From: Flavobacterium silvaticum
GTDB lineage: Bacteria; Bacteroidota; Bacteroidia; Flavobacteriales; Flavobacteriaceae
Direction: 5' to 3'
Assembly: GCF_012911565.1 (NCBI RefSeq)
Contig: NZ_JAAMPU010000108.1
Coordinates: 310,001-374,000, forward strand
Length of the DNA: 64,000 bases
The position numbers and the translations under genes were made by a program. Each line of letters starts with the position of its first letter. The stretch's first letter is position 1. Shown one piece after another: positions 16,993 to 26,786 of this stretch. Below the pieces are notes generated by a model. The model ran no database searches and was not told the origin of the DNA. It saw only the letters and a list, made by a program, of their open reading frames with translations.

Positions 16993-18327
16993 CTATTCTT
17001 CTTCGTCTATCAAAAATATAGGGGAAGACATTACTGTCATTACAAACAGAAATAATCCCAGCAGCCCAAACAAAGCCCGGTAAACATAAAAATGCTCCCC
17101 AAAAAATAACGATACCAATGCAGATATTGTCAATCCCTGCATTGCTACACGCAACTTCCTGAAATGTGGCATCTTAACAAAAAGGTACATGCAAAGCCAT
17201 CGGAAATAGAATACCATTCCCAACAATCCCACCTCATATATAAGACTTAAATACATATTATGTGCTGACGACCGGGTTTCAAGACGGTTATTAAATCCCC
17301 TGCCGAAAGGGATGTAATAAAATTCTTCTGCAATGAGCCCTATATATTTCACAAAAATTTCCTTTCTACCTGCACCAAGATCTTCATATAAATCCCCCAC
17401 TTTAGCCTCTTGGATATCATCAGGGTTGTTAATTTTTTTTTCGACCCTACCCTGGTAGACTTCGAATGCCTTTTCTATAACCTGAGGCTGAAATGTTGCC
17501 AACCCAATTGAAATAAAAAAAATTGCGATAGACGAATAAACAAAACTTAACGGTTCCCTGAGTGAAAAATATCCCAGCAAAATGGCTCCGGCTACATAAG
17601 ATGTCCTTGACCCGGACATGACAAGCGTTATAAGACAAAGCACTATTGTTATTAACAGCAAAATTTTATTGAGTTTGATGCGCTTTTCATTAACAAGCCC
17701 CATGGACATACCCAAAATGAGCACGCAGGTCATCCCTACCACAATCTTATTTGGGCCAAAAGTCCCAGACATAAAACCAAGATAACTTCTCCTGTATTCT
17801 TCATTCCATAAAAAAGGGATTACCCCAAAATTCTGAAGAATTACAACCAAAAGAGCAGCACAACATAAGTAAAGGCTGAATTTTGTTATTTTTTCAATAA
17901 ATCCGGGCTTTAAAATTAGTATCGAAATAAAAACGCCGTTAAGGAAAAAAATAAAAAAATGATAGTAGTATAAAAAACTCTGGATTATATAAAGTAGTTT
18001 ATTTGACGTAATGCTTGAAATGGCAGTAAAGAAAAGAGTAAGCAGCGCATATACCAGAAAATCATACAAAGCACTAAAAACCTTTACGCTTCTTATATAA
18101 GTATTGATTAGGGCAAAATTCCGGAAGTAATGAAAAACCAAAAGAAAGCCTGCAAAATCATACAGCCTCAATTCATTATTTCCTGTAGCGCTATACGTTA
18201 TGACAGACATATTGTAGAAATACGAAAGCACCATTCCATATACAGACCATTCCAGGTATTTCGATTTCAATTTCTCGTAAATCATTTTCCTGAATTCTGT
18301 CCGGGTTATAGTTTTGATTACGGACAT
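16993..18327 (-). CDS. O-antigen polymerase/ligase (Wzy_C, WaaL-like) membrane protein
   Basis: 444 residues with about 11-12 hydrophobic segments. Joins oligosaccharide units in the periplasm (Wzy) or transfers a finished chain to lipid A core (WaaL). Seen: the Wzy_C block SGSRTSYVAGAILLG at about 239-253, a long periplasmic loop with EDLGAGRKEIFVKYIG and SSAHNMYLSLIYEVGLLG. Sequence alone does not separate polymerase from ligase. Because this block also has an ABC exporter, which delivers finished chains, a ligase role is possible. The start lies inside the upstream GT4 3' end (10 bp overlap). Confidence 0.85.
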   Translation of the reverse strand: MSVIKTITRTEFRKMIYEKLKSKYLEWSVYGMVLSYFYNMSVITYSATGNNELRLYDFAGFLLVFHYFRNFALINTYIRSVKVFSALYDFLVYALLTLFFTAISSITSNKLLYIIQSFLYYYHFFIFFLNGVFISILILKPGFIEKITKFSLYLCCAALLVVILQNFGVIPFLWNEEYRRSYLGFMSGTFGPNKIVVGMTCVLILGMSMGLVNEKRIKLNKILLLITIVLCLITLVMSGSRTSYVAGAILLGYFSLREPLSFVYSSIAIFFISIGLATFQPQVIEKAFEVYQGRVEKKINNPDDIQEAKVGDLYEDLGAGRKEIFVKYIGLIAEEFYYIPFGRGFNNRLETRSSAHNMYLSLIYEVGLLGMVFYFRWLCMYLFVKMPHFRKLRVAMQGLTISALVSLFFGEHFYVYRALFGLLGLFLFVMTVMSSPIFLIDEEE

Positions 18328-19406
18328 GACTGCTGTATGAATTTAAAATACTGTTCTATGACTGCCTTTTCAGAATAGTTTTCCTCAATGGTCTTTTTGA
18401 GTTTCGATCCAAACGCTGCCCGAAGTTCGCGGGAAGACATCAGTTTTATAAGTTTTTCCGAAAATTCCGCCTCATTGCCGGATTCTGCAAGAAAACCAGT
18501 TTCGCCATCGGCAATCACTTTTGGAATATCACCGACCGAAGTTGCCACAACTGCTTTATGCTGCATTCCGTATTCAATGAGCGCCACGGGCAAACCTTCT
18601 GATTTTGAGGTAAGGATACAAATTTCAGATTCGGAAATTATTTTTGCGGAATCCGGACGCGATCCGTACAAAAAGACGCTTCCTTCTAAATTTTCGTTTT
18701 GGATGGTTTCCCGAAGCTCACGCGAATATTCATCTTTGAAATCTTTTCCTACCAGATGGAAACTCCAGTCAGGGAATGCCAAACGAATCTTTTGCGCAAC
18801 CTTTATCAACAGGAAATGATCTTTTTGTTCACGTAAATTCGCCAGACACAGAATTTTACTTTGGGGATTTCCGCAGAGTACTGAAGTTTCATGCTGACGG
18901 ATTTCATCGACTCCAAAATTTGTATAATTGGGCAGAAAGATGACTTTGGGACATTTGAGTTCATTGATTGCCCAAGCTCTGAGCTTTTCATTGACCGTAA
19001 TAATTCCACAAAAATATCCGGAAAATGTTTTCAGAAGCCCAAATTTGCGTTGGTCGAGAAAGTCGCTCAATCCGTAGTGATCGTGCCAGATTACTTTGAT
19101 ACCCGGATAGACGAATTTTAGCATTGCCGCCACAAAATAGCTTGTGCCGTGTGCGTGTGCATGTGTAATGTTATGGGCGACACAAAATTTCCGAAGCCTC
19201 ATAATCGCCCCAAAATCAAGCGTATTTTTTCGTTGGAGAGATAACGTTACTACATCATCACCAACAGCCGATTTCAAAGGCCCGTCATGCCTTGTGCTGA
19301 CCAGGGCAGAAAATCCGGTTCTCTTGAAAATGGCGTTTGCGTAATTCACAGCCATGCGTTCGGCACCTCCAATTTCGAGTGAATCTATAATCTGGACGAT
19401 TCTCAT
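18318..19406 (-). CDS. Glycosyltransferase family 4
   Basis: 362 residues, GT-B. N-terminal MRIVQIIDSLEIGGAERMAVNYANA is the classic acceptor-domain start. HAHAHGTSYFVAAML follows, then the donor-side SKILCLANLREQKDHFLLIKVA, GSRPDSAKIISESEICILTSKSEGLPVALIEYGMQHKAVVATSVGDIP and a final helix. Probably adds one hexose or related sugar on the cytoplasmic side. The ATG overlaps the stop of the upstream GT4 by four bases (ATGA), so the two act together in one operon. Confidence 0.9.
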   Translation of the reverse strand: MRIVQIIDSLEIGGAERMAVNYANAIFKRTGFSALVSTRHDGPLKSAVGDDVVTLSLQRKNTLDFGAIMRLRKFCVAHNITHAHAHGTSYFVAAMLKFVYPGIKVIWHDHYGLSDFLDQRKFGLLKTFSGYFCGIITVNEKLRAWAINELKCPKVIFLPNYTNFGVDEIRQHETSVLCGNPQSKILCLANLREQKDHFLLIKVAQKIRLAFPDWSFHLVGKDFKDEYSRELRETIQNENLEGSVFLYGSRPDSAKIISESEICILTSKSEGLPVALIEYGMQHKAVVATSVGDIPKVIADGETGFLAESGNEAEFSEKLIKLMSSRELRAAFGSKLKKTIEENYSEKAVIEQYFKFIQQSCP

Positions 19407-20518
19407 TCCTGCATCAATTGCGCTATTTGGCTATCGAACAAATCTAAGGTAAATTGGCGTGACCACGAAATGCCCTGTTTTGCCATGTTACTGTATTTTG
19501 TTTCGTCACCCAACAGATTTTCTATTTGAGTGACATCTGCCAATAAATTCATTTCGAGCAAATTTCCTCTTGCACCATTTCCAATCATGTAAGGCACGCA
19601 GGAAACTTTGGTGGAGATTGGGACACAACCCCAGAACATAGCTTCGGCAACGACTTTGGGCCAGCCTTCGCTTTTTGACGGAAGCACAAGGAAATGATGT
19701 GACTGATAGGCTTTGCGGACTACCTGTTCCTGCTGATTGCCGTGGAGTTCGATGTAATCCGAAGCATTATTTTGCTGAATATAGGCTTTTAAATCATCGC
19801 GTAGCAATCCATCTCCGTAAATATCGAGCTTTACATTTTTGCCTTTCCGATACAGATTCCGCACAATGTCTATCGCGTATTCTGGTCGTTTCCCTTTTGA
19901 CAAACTGCCGACAAACAAAAACCGGATGGGTTGATTGAATTCCCGGATTGCAACTGGCTCTTTATCTGATTCTTTGTAAGTCGCCGTGAAAAACGGTTTT
20001 ATGTTAGCCGATTTGTCGTTAAAATCGCCATAGACCAAAACCGTCATGTTGCGGGTCAGGAAATTGTTTGAAAGCAGGTATCGCTGGAGCCTGTAGCTAA
20101 ACGGTTGCTTTGATTCCGGATCCCAATTTCCTGCATACTTGGCCGTTTTCTTTTTTTGGGGAAACAATATCTGGACAAAACATCCCAACAGCCCCATGTT
20201 TCCGGGACAACGCAAATGGATGTGGTCGGCTTTTCTCATGACCGAAAAAATCCGGAACAAAATAACCGGGATATTTACAAGCGTCAAAAAAAAATCTTTT
20301 ACAGAAGTGACATTGAATGCCGGCACCGAAATGAACGTTACGGGTTTGTCATAAGGCAGATCGATTTGATCCGGCGTTTTTTTGGAAATAGGAGCTACAA
20401 TAAGGATTTTATCGGCCTTGGCATTCCACAAGTTCATTTCACGTACATAAGGTCCGTATCCGAAAATTTGGGAGCCGTATTCTGTATGCACTACATGGGT
20501 TATTATGGCAAAAGTCAT
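19403..20518 (-). CDS. Glycosyltransferase family 4
   Basis: 371 residues. N-terminal part MTFAIITHVVHTEYGSQIFGYGPYVREMNLW resembles GT4 enzymes that carry a distinct acceptor domain. Donor domain: FLFVGSLSKGKRPEYAIDIVRNL, YGDGLLRDDLKAYI, HFLVLPSKSEGWPKVVAEAMFWGCVPISTKVSCVPYM with the EAM nucleotide-sugar motif. Forms a pair with the downstream GT4 by stop/start overlap. Donor and linkage are unknown. Confidence 0.88.
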   Translation of the reverse strand: MTFAIITHVVHTEYGSQIFGYGPYVREMNLWNAKADKILIVAPISKKTPDQIDLPYDKPVTFISVPAFNVTSVKDFFLTLVNIPVILFRIFSVMRKADHIHLRCPGNMGLLGCFVQILFPQKKKTAKYAGNWDPESKQPFSYRLQRYLLSNNFLTRNMTVLVYGDFNDKSANIKPFFTATYKESDKEPVAIREFNQPIRFLFVGSLSKGKRPEYAIDIVRNLYRKGKNVKLDIYGDGLLRDDLKAYIQQNNASDYIELHGNQQEQVVRKAYQSHHFLVLPSKSEGWPKVVAEAMFWGCVPISTKVSCVPYMIGNGARGNLLEMNLLADVTQIENLLGDETKYSNMAKQGISWSRQFTLDLFDSQIAQLMQE

Positions 20519-20528
20519 GAATTGTGGC

Positions 20529-21761
20529 TTATTGTAAGATAAACATTCCGTACAGCATCATGAGACAAAGTGTGGCAAAATTTGCCGTCAAAAAAGAATG
20601 ACTGTATTTTTCTCTTCTGGCTTGTTCTGAAAAAAAAATGGTGACCGGCAACAGAATGGACGCATACCAACGTGATTCAATAAAGGATATGGCAATTAAT
20701 GAAACCAATATCATCACAAATGCAAAACTCATTGGAACAAACAATCCAAACAGGCCTTCATTGCCAAAAAAGTAGCCTCTCATAAAGTAGAAAAAGCAAA
20801 ACAACATCATAAAACCAATAGCGTGTACCGAAAAAAAGACGCTGTCGGCTAGGTTTTGAAAGAATTCAATAATGGTCAGTTCGGGATTCGTGACAAGTGT
20901 TCCCAATGCATCTGAAGGTAATGATTGCTGCCCGTTTTCTTCCATGTAATACAAAACTTCATCCCAGTCTGCATAGGTGTAATCAGCAATAAACCCCTGG
21001 TCGATCATAATCCGGGACAAATACCTCAATTGCCACATATTGGCATTTTTGACTGTTTCAGGAACCCTGTCATCATAGGAAAGTTTACCGTTACGCAGCA
21101 TGCCGGGAATATTCAGTACCACAAAAAATGTTATCAGAAAAAGGTGTGGGATTGACTTTTTCAATCGAGGGCGCCATCCGGTACTGTAAACAAGATAACA
21201 TCCCAGAATGACTGCAAGAAGATAAAAAAGAACAATCTCCCTGGTAAAAAAAGCAACAATGAGACCTAAAAACCCCCAATTAAGGTTACTGTCCTTTGTA
21301 TCGTCCAGATACAGCATGGTTTCGGTAAAAAAGACAACCATACCTGCAATGAATAAAACATCGCTAATTCCGCTAAAAAAGAAATGGGCCGTACCGAAAT
21401 AGAACAGGAAATAAATGACCACGTCTGTATTGAGTTTCCTAATTCTGACTATATAGTACAGCAGAAAAAGCATAATCAATACATTGATTGTCCGCAATGC
21501 CACAAGCGGGCTAAACAGTAATGCCAAGGGGTAGGCAAGTAACATTTGGGGTAATGAAACCTGACTGGCCGATGCTGCCCAAAATCCGTTATCCATTACA
21601 AATTGCAAATCGCCTATAAAGATAAATTCATCTCCGTGGGCTGGCCGTGACAGAAAAACAAGTGCCATAAGAACAACATACAATACACTTAAGACGAGAA
21701 CAACTGGCTGCAAACGCAGGTTCAGCCGCTGGCAAAAGGTATTGATAAAGTTCAAATCCAT
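20529..21761 (-). CDS. Polytopic membrane protein, GT-C-like
   Basis: 410 residues with about 9-10 hydrophobic segments. After the first span comes RPAHGDEFIFIGDLQF, an acidic loop like the DE motif of GT-C glycosyltransferases, which use lipid-phosphate sugars on the periplasmic face. No close family was recognised, and an unusual polymerase or flippase helper is also possible. I chose the ATG at 21761 (MDLNFINTF). A longer reading reaches 21803, but a -7 box at 21801-21808 would then be inside the gene. Confidence 0.75.
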   Translation of the reverse strand: MDLNFINTFCQRLNLRLQPVVLVLSVLYVVLMALVFLSRPAHGDEFIFIGDLQFVMDNGFWAASASQVSLPQMLLAYPLALLFSPLVALRTINVLIMLFLLYYIVRIRKLNTDVVIYFLFYFGTAHFFFSGISDVLFIAGMVVFFTETMLYLDDTKDSNLNWGFLGLIVAFFTREIVLFYLLAVILGCYLVYSTGWRPRLKKSIPHLFLITFFVVLNIPGMLRNGKLSYDDRVPETVKNANMWQLRYLSRIMIDQGFIADYTYADWDEVLYYMEENGQQSLPSDALGTLVTNPELTIIEFFQNLADSVFFSVHAIGFMMLFCFFYFMRGYFFGNEGLFGLFVPMSFAFVMILVSLIAISFIESRWYASILLPVTIFFSEQARREKYSHSFLTANFATLCLMMLYGMFILQ

Positions 21762-21800
21762 AAAATTGTTGTGGCGTATACAGAAAGAAGAAGATTCGGG

Positions 21801-21808
21801 CAAATTTA
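21801..21808 (-). promoter_or_regulatory. Possible -7 box (TAAATTTG) for the GT-C-like gene
   Basis: TAAATTTG on the minus strand fits TAnnTTTG and lies about 39 nt before the ATG at 21761, in a 109-nt gap. No clear -33 element was seen. Confidence 0.35.
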
Positions 21809-21870
21809 GTCTTTTGGATTTTATCCGAGCTTATAAAACCACACTTTACACACAATAAATCAACGCGAAA

Positions 21871-22956
21871 TCAGGAAAGTAACCCAAGAAATTTAGCGCA
21901 ATAACTTTCCATTGAAAAAAGGTCTTTATATGTCAATCGCGAATTACTTTGTAGCCGATGCCAATCGAAAGATTCCAGTTCTACCCGTTCCAAAAGATTT
22001 TGAATCGAATCGACATCCGGATAAAATTTGAGGCACTCACGGTCTTCTTCAAGATATTCCGAAATACCGGCCAACGTAGAAATGAGCAACGGAACTTTGT
22101 TCATAAGTGCTTCGACACCAACCAGCGGCAATGTATCGGCAAGTGAAGGCAAGATTACAAAATCGGCTGTGCGAAGATATGAATCAATCTCGCTGTAATC
22201 TTTAACTCCATCGTAAATGGCCGTTGGCGCTAATGTAAGCATTGATTCTATTTCTTCCTTTTGTCCCGGCCCCGCCAAAGTCAGACGCAATTTAGATTGG
22301 GGAAATTTCCTGATGTGATTTCCAAATGCCTTGAGCAGCACTTCCACCCCTTTTGAACGTAGCATTCGTCCTAAATAAACCAGAATGATAGTGTCCTGGC
22401 TTTTTACAGATGACGACCCTTTAAATCTATCTGGCAGCGGATTAAGCAGCACATGTGTTTTGGTGTAATTGAAATTCTGTTTTAAATCACGCTGGGCCAC
22501 CGCCGAGGGACAGACTATGGTATCGCAAAAAACATGATACAAAACCCGTTTGCGCAGTTCCTTAATACGCTGAAAGAGTGACTTGGACTTTTCAAAAAAG
22601 TGTATTGTATGGTAATGGCCAATAGTTTTACATCTGCCCAGCGACAGAATCTTGGCAACGGGAATAACAATATTGGCACCCACAAAATGCCCAATGACGT
22701 TTTGTGGCTTGTATTTATTGAATAGTTTTGCAAACCAGTAAAAATCAGCCATTGAGCCGGGACGATTTTGGGTAGGCCAGGAATAAACGATTACTTCACC
22801 CGGCGAAACATTCGCATGGAACGGTTCTTTAAAATAAGGCCGATGGGAAACAAAAATAACCCTGAAACCCTGACGTGCCAGATAATGGGCCAATTCGTGG
22901 CTCATTGCCGCAAACGAATCGGTTGAATAATTATGGGCAATGAGTACGGTTCGCAT
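21871..22956 (-). CDS. Glycosyltransferase family 4
   Basis: 361 residues, GT-B. N-terminal MRTVLIAHNYSTDSFAAMSHELAHYLARQGFRVIFVSH; acceptor part with IGHFVGANIVIPVAKIL and CDTIVCPSAVAQRDL. Donor part: ILVYLGRMLRSKGVEVLLKAFG, AGPGQKEEIESML, ADFVILPSLADTLPLVGVEALMNKVPLLISTLAGISEYL. The nucleotide-sugar motif reads VEALMN in place of EAMA, an accepted variant. It lies between a GT2 gene and the GT-C-like gene. Confidence 0.87.
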   Translation of the reverse strand: MRTVLIAHNYSTDSFAAMSHELAHYLARQGFRVIFVSHRPYFKEPFHANVSPGEVIVYSWPTQNRPGSMADFYWFAKLFNKYKPQNVIGHFVGANIVIPVAKILSLGRCKTIGHYHTIHFFEKSKSLFQRIKELRKRVLYHVFCDTIVCPSAVAQRDLKQNFNYTKTHVLLNPLPDRFKGSSSVKSQDTIILVYLGRMLRSKGVEVLLKAFGNHIRKFPQSKLRLTLAGPGQKEEIESMLTLAPTAIYDGVKDYSEIDSYLRTADFVILPSLADTLPLVGVEALMNKVPLLISTLAGISEYLEEDRECLKFYPDVDSIQNLLERVELESFDWHRLQSNSRLTYKDLFSMESYCAKFLGLLS

Positions 22957-22998
22957 AAATTGTTTTGTTTTAACAGATGAAATGATTTTAATATCTGT

Positions 22999-24000
22999 TC
23001 AGGAAATTATTTGAGGCTTGATTATAAGTAGTTTCAACCATGCCGAATATCGTCCCATCGCCTCCCGAAAGGCTTCTTTCTTGTCCTTCTCCGTAAAGCT
23101 ATTCCCCAATCTTATGGTTGCGAGCAAAAGCGTCACTGCATGCCATTTGATTTTTGCTTTTACAGATGGTTTCGGATAGCCCACACGCCAAACATACCAG
23201 CCATTACGCACTACCATTTTTCCATATTTATATTTATCCGGACGTCCTCCGGGATCGTGAAAATGACTCAGCCGAACTTTGGTATTGATGATGTTTTTTC
23301 CGAATTTCTTTGCCCTTAGGCTAAAATCGGCATCTTCATACAGGCCATAGCCTTCAAAATATTGGGAAAAACGTATTTGATTGAAGACGTCATGCCTGAA
23401 TGCGAAGGACATGCCTATGAGCAAATCCACTTCATATTGTTTGCCGTTCAACGGATAACCGGAAGTACGCCCATGTGAGAAATCCGGCATGCATCCGGGC
23501 AGTAAAGGGCTGTTAAGCCCCAGATAATTGCGAATCACGTTTCGTTGTCCGTCACGATAAACGAATCCATCCAAACAATAATACTTGTGTTTATCATATG
23601 CCTTTCCTGGAATAGCCGGCAACCACTTGTTTTCATTGATGGCAACTCCGCCTACTCCGGCTACCAAAGGATTTTTCTCAAATGTGTCGACGATATTTTC
23701 AAAATAATCGGGTTCCAGTATCGTATCATCATCTACATAACAAATGATTTTTGACGATGGATCCACACGATCGAGACCATAATTACGCTGTCTTGTCAGT
23801 CCACGTGACTCATCAGGGACTTTAAAATATTGGACGTTTTCATAACCAGATGATTCAATCATGCCTTTGGTAAATTCGTCTCTCGATCCGTCAATAATCA
23901 GGATTTCGTCCGGATATAAGGTCTGAACCTTAATGGATTCAAGTAAGTTCTTACATGGCTCCGGCCGCATATATGTACAAATGATAAGGCTGAGTTTCAT
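22999..24000 (-). CDS. Glycosyltransferase family 2
   Basis: 333 residues, GT-A. Seen: MKLSLIICTYMRPEPCKNLLESI, EILIIDGSRDE, ESRGLTRQRNYGLDRV, the metal-binding CYVDDDTILEPDYF, and FSHGRTSGYP, RFSQYFEGYGLYEDADFSLRAKKFG, in the order of GT2 enzymes. The C-terminal ~60 residues are basic and may touch the membrane. Its ATG shares one base with the stop of the upstream GT2 (TGATG). Donor unknown. Confidence 0.9.
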   Translation of the reverse strand: MKLSLIICTYMRPEPCKNLLESIKVQTLYPDEILIIDGSRDEFTKGMIESSGYENVQYFKVPDESRGLTRQRNYGLDRVDPSSKIICYVDDDTILEPDYFENIVDTFEKNPLVAGVGGVAINENKWLPAIPGKAYDKHKYYCLDGFVYRDGQRNVIRNYLGLNSPLLPGCMPDFSHGRTSGYPLNGKQYEVDLLIGMSFAFRHDVFNQIRFSQYFEGYGLYEDADFSLRAKKFGKNIINTKVRLSHFHDPGGRPDKYKYGKMVVRNGWYVWRVGYPKPSVKAKIKWHAVTLLLATIRLGNSFTEKDKKEAFREAMGRYSAWLKLLIIKPQIIS

Positions 24001-25547
24001 CAGGAACTTCTTTTTCCAAGATCAACCAGTCGTTTTGCATATCCGACAGATTTATTGAACTGCATGATTCGGTACGGCAGGTTGAAAAGACGTTTGGGCA
24101 ATTTTGTCAACGATCCTTTAAAAAGAAAGGTGAAGAAGTATTTGTGCTTATACTCTTTGATCAGTTCTTTCCCGTGATGCTTGTAATAAAAATACATGAC
24201 CGTAGGACTTGGAGCCGGCCTGAGCCATTTTACAGGATGATCCAATTCCCAAGGCTGTATTTTTCTGGTCTTGCCCAATTGCCTGGCCTGCGCACCCCAA
24301 ACCCTGTATCCTCCGGCGGGCGGTTTGAGGTGTAGGTTGACTGAGTACGGATTCGTCAGGACAAGCGTACCTTGCTTGATCAGCGAATAGGCAAAATCTC
24401 CATCTTCGCCATAACCTCCATCATAATTGATGTCGTTTCCACCTACTTCAAGAACCTTATCGCGTTTGACGCATCCGTTTGAATTACTGAAAATCCGAAC
24501 TACACCAGCCGCAAACTCCCGTTTTTCCAACCCGGCCAGTTTGCTGGTCAACTGTGAAAGGTTATCCCTGTAATCATCTGCCCGAATATCAAGGCCACCG
24601 GAAGCATCTACTTTATTTGTCTGAAGAAACCGCAAATGTTTTTCGACAAAATCTGGTGGAATCCGAATATCATCATCACCAAACAGGATATATTCTCCCG
24701 TACAAGCAGTTATTGCTTCATTCCTGGCGCGGCAACTTCCTTTGGTTTGCTGCCAGAAAACTTTAAGGTCAAAACTGTATTTTGAAGGATCATATAGCGA
24801 TTCATCTCTCATATCCGGCTGGGTTGCATCAACCACAATAACCTCCAAAGGCAAATATTCCTGGTTTTGCAAATCATCAAGCAACTGCAGTGTGTAATCC
24901 TGACGGTTCATGGTCGGGATGATGTAACTTACAGCAGGCTTTCCTTTCAATGGCTCAAGATTGCGCGAAGGAATAAAAGCAGTCATTGGACGAAAAGGAT
25001 ATTTTTTCCTGGCTTTTGACAACGCAACCCATTCTGCTATATTCCAAAAACCTTTGCGATATAGCATGAATAACGAGTGTTGTTTTTTAAAATTCCTGGC
25101 AAAAAAACCGTAGCGATCTTCTCTGCTGATGCTATGCGTATTTAGAGCCGCATTTGTAAAAAGCCCCTTTTGATACAATGGAACCGCACCTTGATTCCGC
25201 AGTGCATTATAGGCAAAATCAAGAGCTTGCATGAACGGATTTGTGTAAATCAGGTCAAAACCTCCCAACTGATCCCATACCGTTTCACGTACAGCAAAAT
25301 TATCCGGGTCGAGGCGCCAGCTTACGCTTTGGTCGAGCCCGTGAAAGTCATTTAAAAACCAAAAGAACGTAGCCGTTTGGTACACCAAATCCGGAAAAGC
25401 ATCCCTGAATCCAAAATCCAACGAACTGTGCCAAATATCTCCAGGGCCATCAGCAAGCATTTCGAGCATAGGTAAATTCGGTGAACCTTTGTACAATATG
25501 GTCTCGCCGTTTGATGTGGTGAATCGGGAAAATCCGATATGCGTCAT
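24000..25547 (-). CDS. Glycosyltransferase family 2 with extra N-terminal GT-like segment
   Basis: 515 residues, longer than a usual GT2. The C-terminal part from about 207 (AVSYIIPTMNRQDYTLQLLDDLQNQ) is a full GT-A domain with VIVVDATQPD, GSCRARNEAITACTGEYILFGDDDIRIPPDF and GGYGEDGDFAYSLIKQG. Residues 1-190 contain FAVRETVWDQLGGFDLIYTNPFMQALDFAYNAL, which resembles the acceptor half of another GT2, but no nucleotide-binding half or DXD precedes it. It may be a remnant of a tandem GT or an acceptor-recognition module. The gene follows a 75-nt gap. Confidence 0.85.
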   Translation of the reverse strand: MTHIGFSRFTTSNGETILYKGSPNLPMLEMLADGPGDIWHSSLDFGFRDAFPDLVYQTATFFWFLNDFHGLDQSVSWRLDPDNFAVRETVWDQLGGFDLIYTNPFMQALDFAYNALRNQGAVPLYQKGLFTNAALNTHSISREDRYGFFARNFKKQHSLFMLYRKGFWNIAEWVALSKARKKYPFRPMTAFIPSRNLEPLKGKPAVSYIIPTMNRQDYTLQLLDDLQNQEYLPLEVIVVDATQPDMRDESLYDPSKYSFDLKVFWQQTKGSCRARNEAITACTGEYILFGDDDIRIPPDFVEKHLRFLQTNKVDASGGLDIRADDYRDNLSQLTSKLAGLEKREFAAGVVRIFSNSNGCVKRDKVLEVGGNDINYDGGYGEDGDFAYSLIKQGTLVLTNPYSVNLHLKPPAGGYRVWGAQARQLGKTRKIQPWELDHPVKWLRPAPSPTVMYFYYKHHGKELIKEYKHKYFFTFLFKGSLTKLPKRLFNLPYRIMQFNKSVGYAKRLVDLGKRSS

Positions 25548-25622
25548 TCTTTTAACTATTCTAATGGATTATTTGGTTTTTGATTGCCCGTGGCAAAAGA
25601 AACAGATTCTGGCAACATGACC

Positions 25623-26786
25623 TCATGTTTGAGTTAGATTCTTTAAAATCTGTTGGTAAAAAGCGATGTTTTTTTCTGCAATCATTTTTGAATCGAACTT
25701 TGCCGAAACAAATTCGCGTGCATTTTTTCCAATTTGGTAACACAATTCGTTATCAGATAAAAGCATTGCTATCTTTTGGGCAAAATCACCGTGATTCGTC
25801 GGATCTTCCATAAAACCACTTTTGCCATCTTCCATGATTTCACTGACCCAGCCAAAATTACTGCTCACAACCGGCTTTTGCATCGCCATGGCTTCAATAG
25901 TTACCATTCCCATTGTTTCTGCAAATGTTGGATATAGGCAAACTTGTGCTTTCAGTATGTGCTGCTGCATTTGCTGATACGGTATTTTTCCTAGCCATTC
26001 TACCAGATGTCGCTTTTCTGCATCTATGCTTTCCTGTATCAATTGCCAGGTAGATTGATGTCCGGTTTTTATGTCAGGCGCATCACCTCCTATCAAAACG
26101 AGCCTGGCATTTGGATATTTTTTCCATACTTCTTTTAGTATGGCAGGTAATTCGAGAACTCCTTTTTTCCGAATCAGCGTTCCGGTATAAAGCAGCAAAC
26201 CGGAATCAAAATCCAAAGGAGTCTGATTCTTGAATTTATCAGTAGACAACCCATTGTAAATTACCTCGACGGGCTTTTTTATTTCCAGTAACGATGCACT
26301 GAGCTCTGCGGCAAATTTTGTGGGTGCTACAAAAGCATCTGCATTTTTGGCGGCAACTTTTTCAAACCAGCGATTCTTCCATTTTTGCGGGCGTTTCTCC
26401 AGATGGCAAAAATAGGTATCGCTACCATGAAACCTCATTACCAACGGGACCGGAAAACTACAAAAGGCTGTAATGCCAGTCCAGTCAGGAGCTTCGATTA
26501 TATTTATAGTATGGATTCTTATTTTTTGGCTGATGAAATCCTGGAGAAATTTTCTGTTGAAATACCAACCTGCGAAACGATAGTTCCTGTTTTTGATACG
26601 ATACAGAATGTAACCGTCTTCTGCAATTTCCTCATCGGCATCCTGTCCGTAAACAAATAAGATGACTCGTATGCCCTTTTTCACAAGCTCAGGTACCAGA
26701 TTGCCCAGACTTGTACCAATTCCTGCGGTTTGACGAACAGAACCGTGCGGATATTCCGGTGTGATGAAACCTACGGTCGTAGTCAT
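25623..26786 (-). CDS. Glycosyltransferase family 4
   Basis: 387 residues, GT-B. N-terminal VGFITPEYPHGSVRQTAGIGTSLGNLV carries the Gly-rich acceptor start (as in GT4/GT5-type enzymes), then VMRFHGSDTYFCHLE and VAPTKFAAEL. Donor part: SGLLLYTGTLIRKKGVLELPAIL, LVLIGGDAPDIKTG, VEWLGKIPYQQMQQHI, CLYPTFAETMGMVTIEAMAMQKPVVSSNFGW. Its 5' end overlaps the acetyltransferase 3' end (ATGA), so it belongs to the 25.6-28.8 kb operon. Donor unknown. Confidence 0.9.
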   Translation of the reverse strand: MTTTVGFITPEYPHGSVRQTAGIGTSLGNLVPELVKKGIRVILFVYGQDADEEIAEDGYILYRIKNRNYRFAGWYFNRKFLQDFISQKIRIHTINIIEAPDWTGITAFCSFPVPLVMRFHGSDTYFCHLEKRPQKWKNRWFEKVAAKNADAFVAPTKFAAELSASLLEIKKPVEVIYNGLSTDKFKNQTPLDFDSGLLLYTGTLIRKKGVLELPAILKEVWKKYPNARLVLIGGDAPDIKTGHQSTWQLIQESIDAEKRHLVEWLGKIPYQQMQQHILKAQVCLYPTFAETMGMVTIEAMAMQKPVVSSNFGWVSEIMEDGKSGFMEDPTNHGDFAQKIAMLLSDNELCYQIGKNAREFVSAKFDSKMIAEKNIAFYQQILKNLTQT

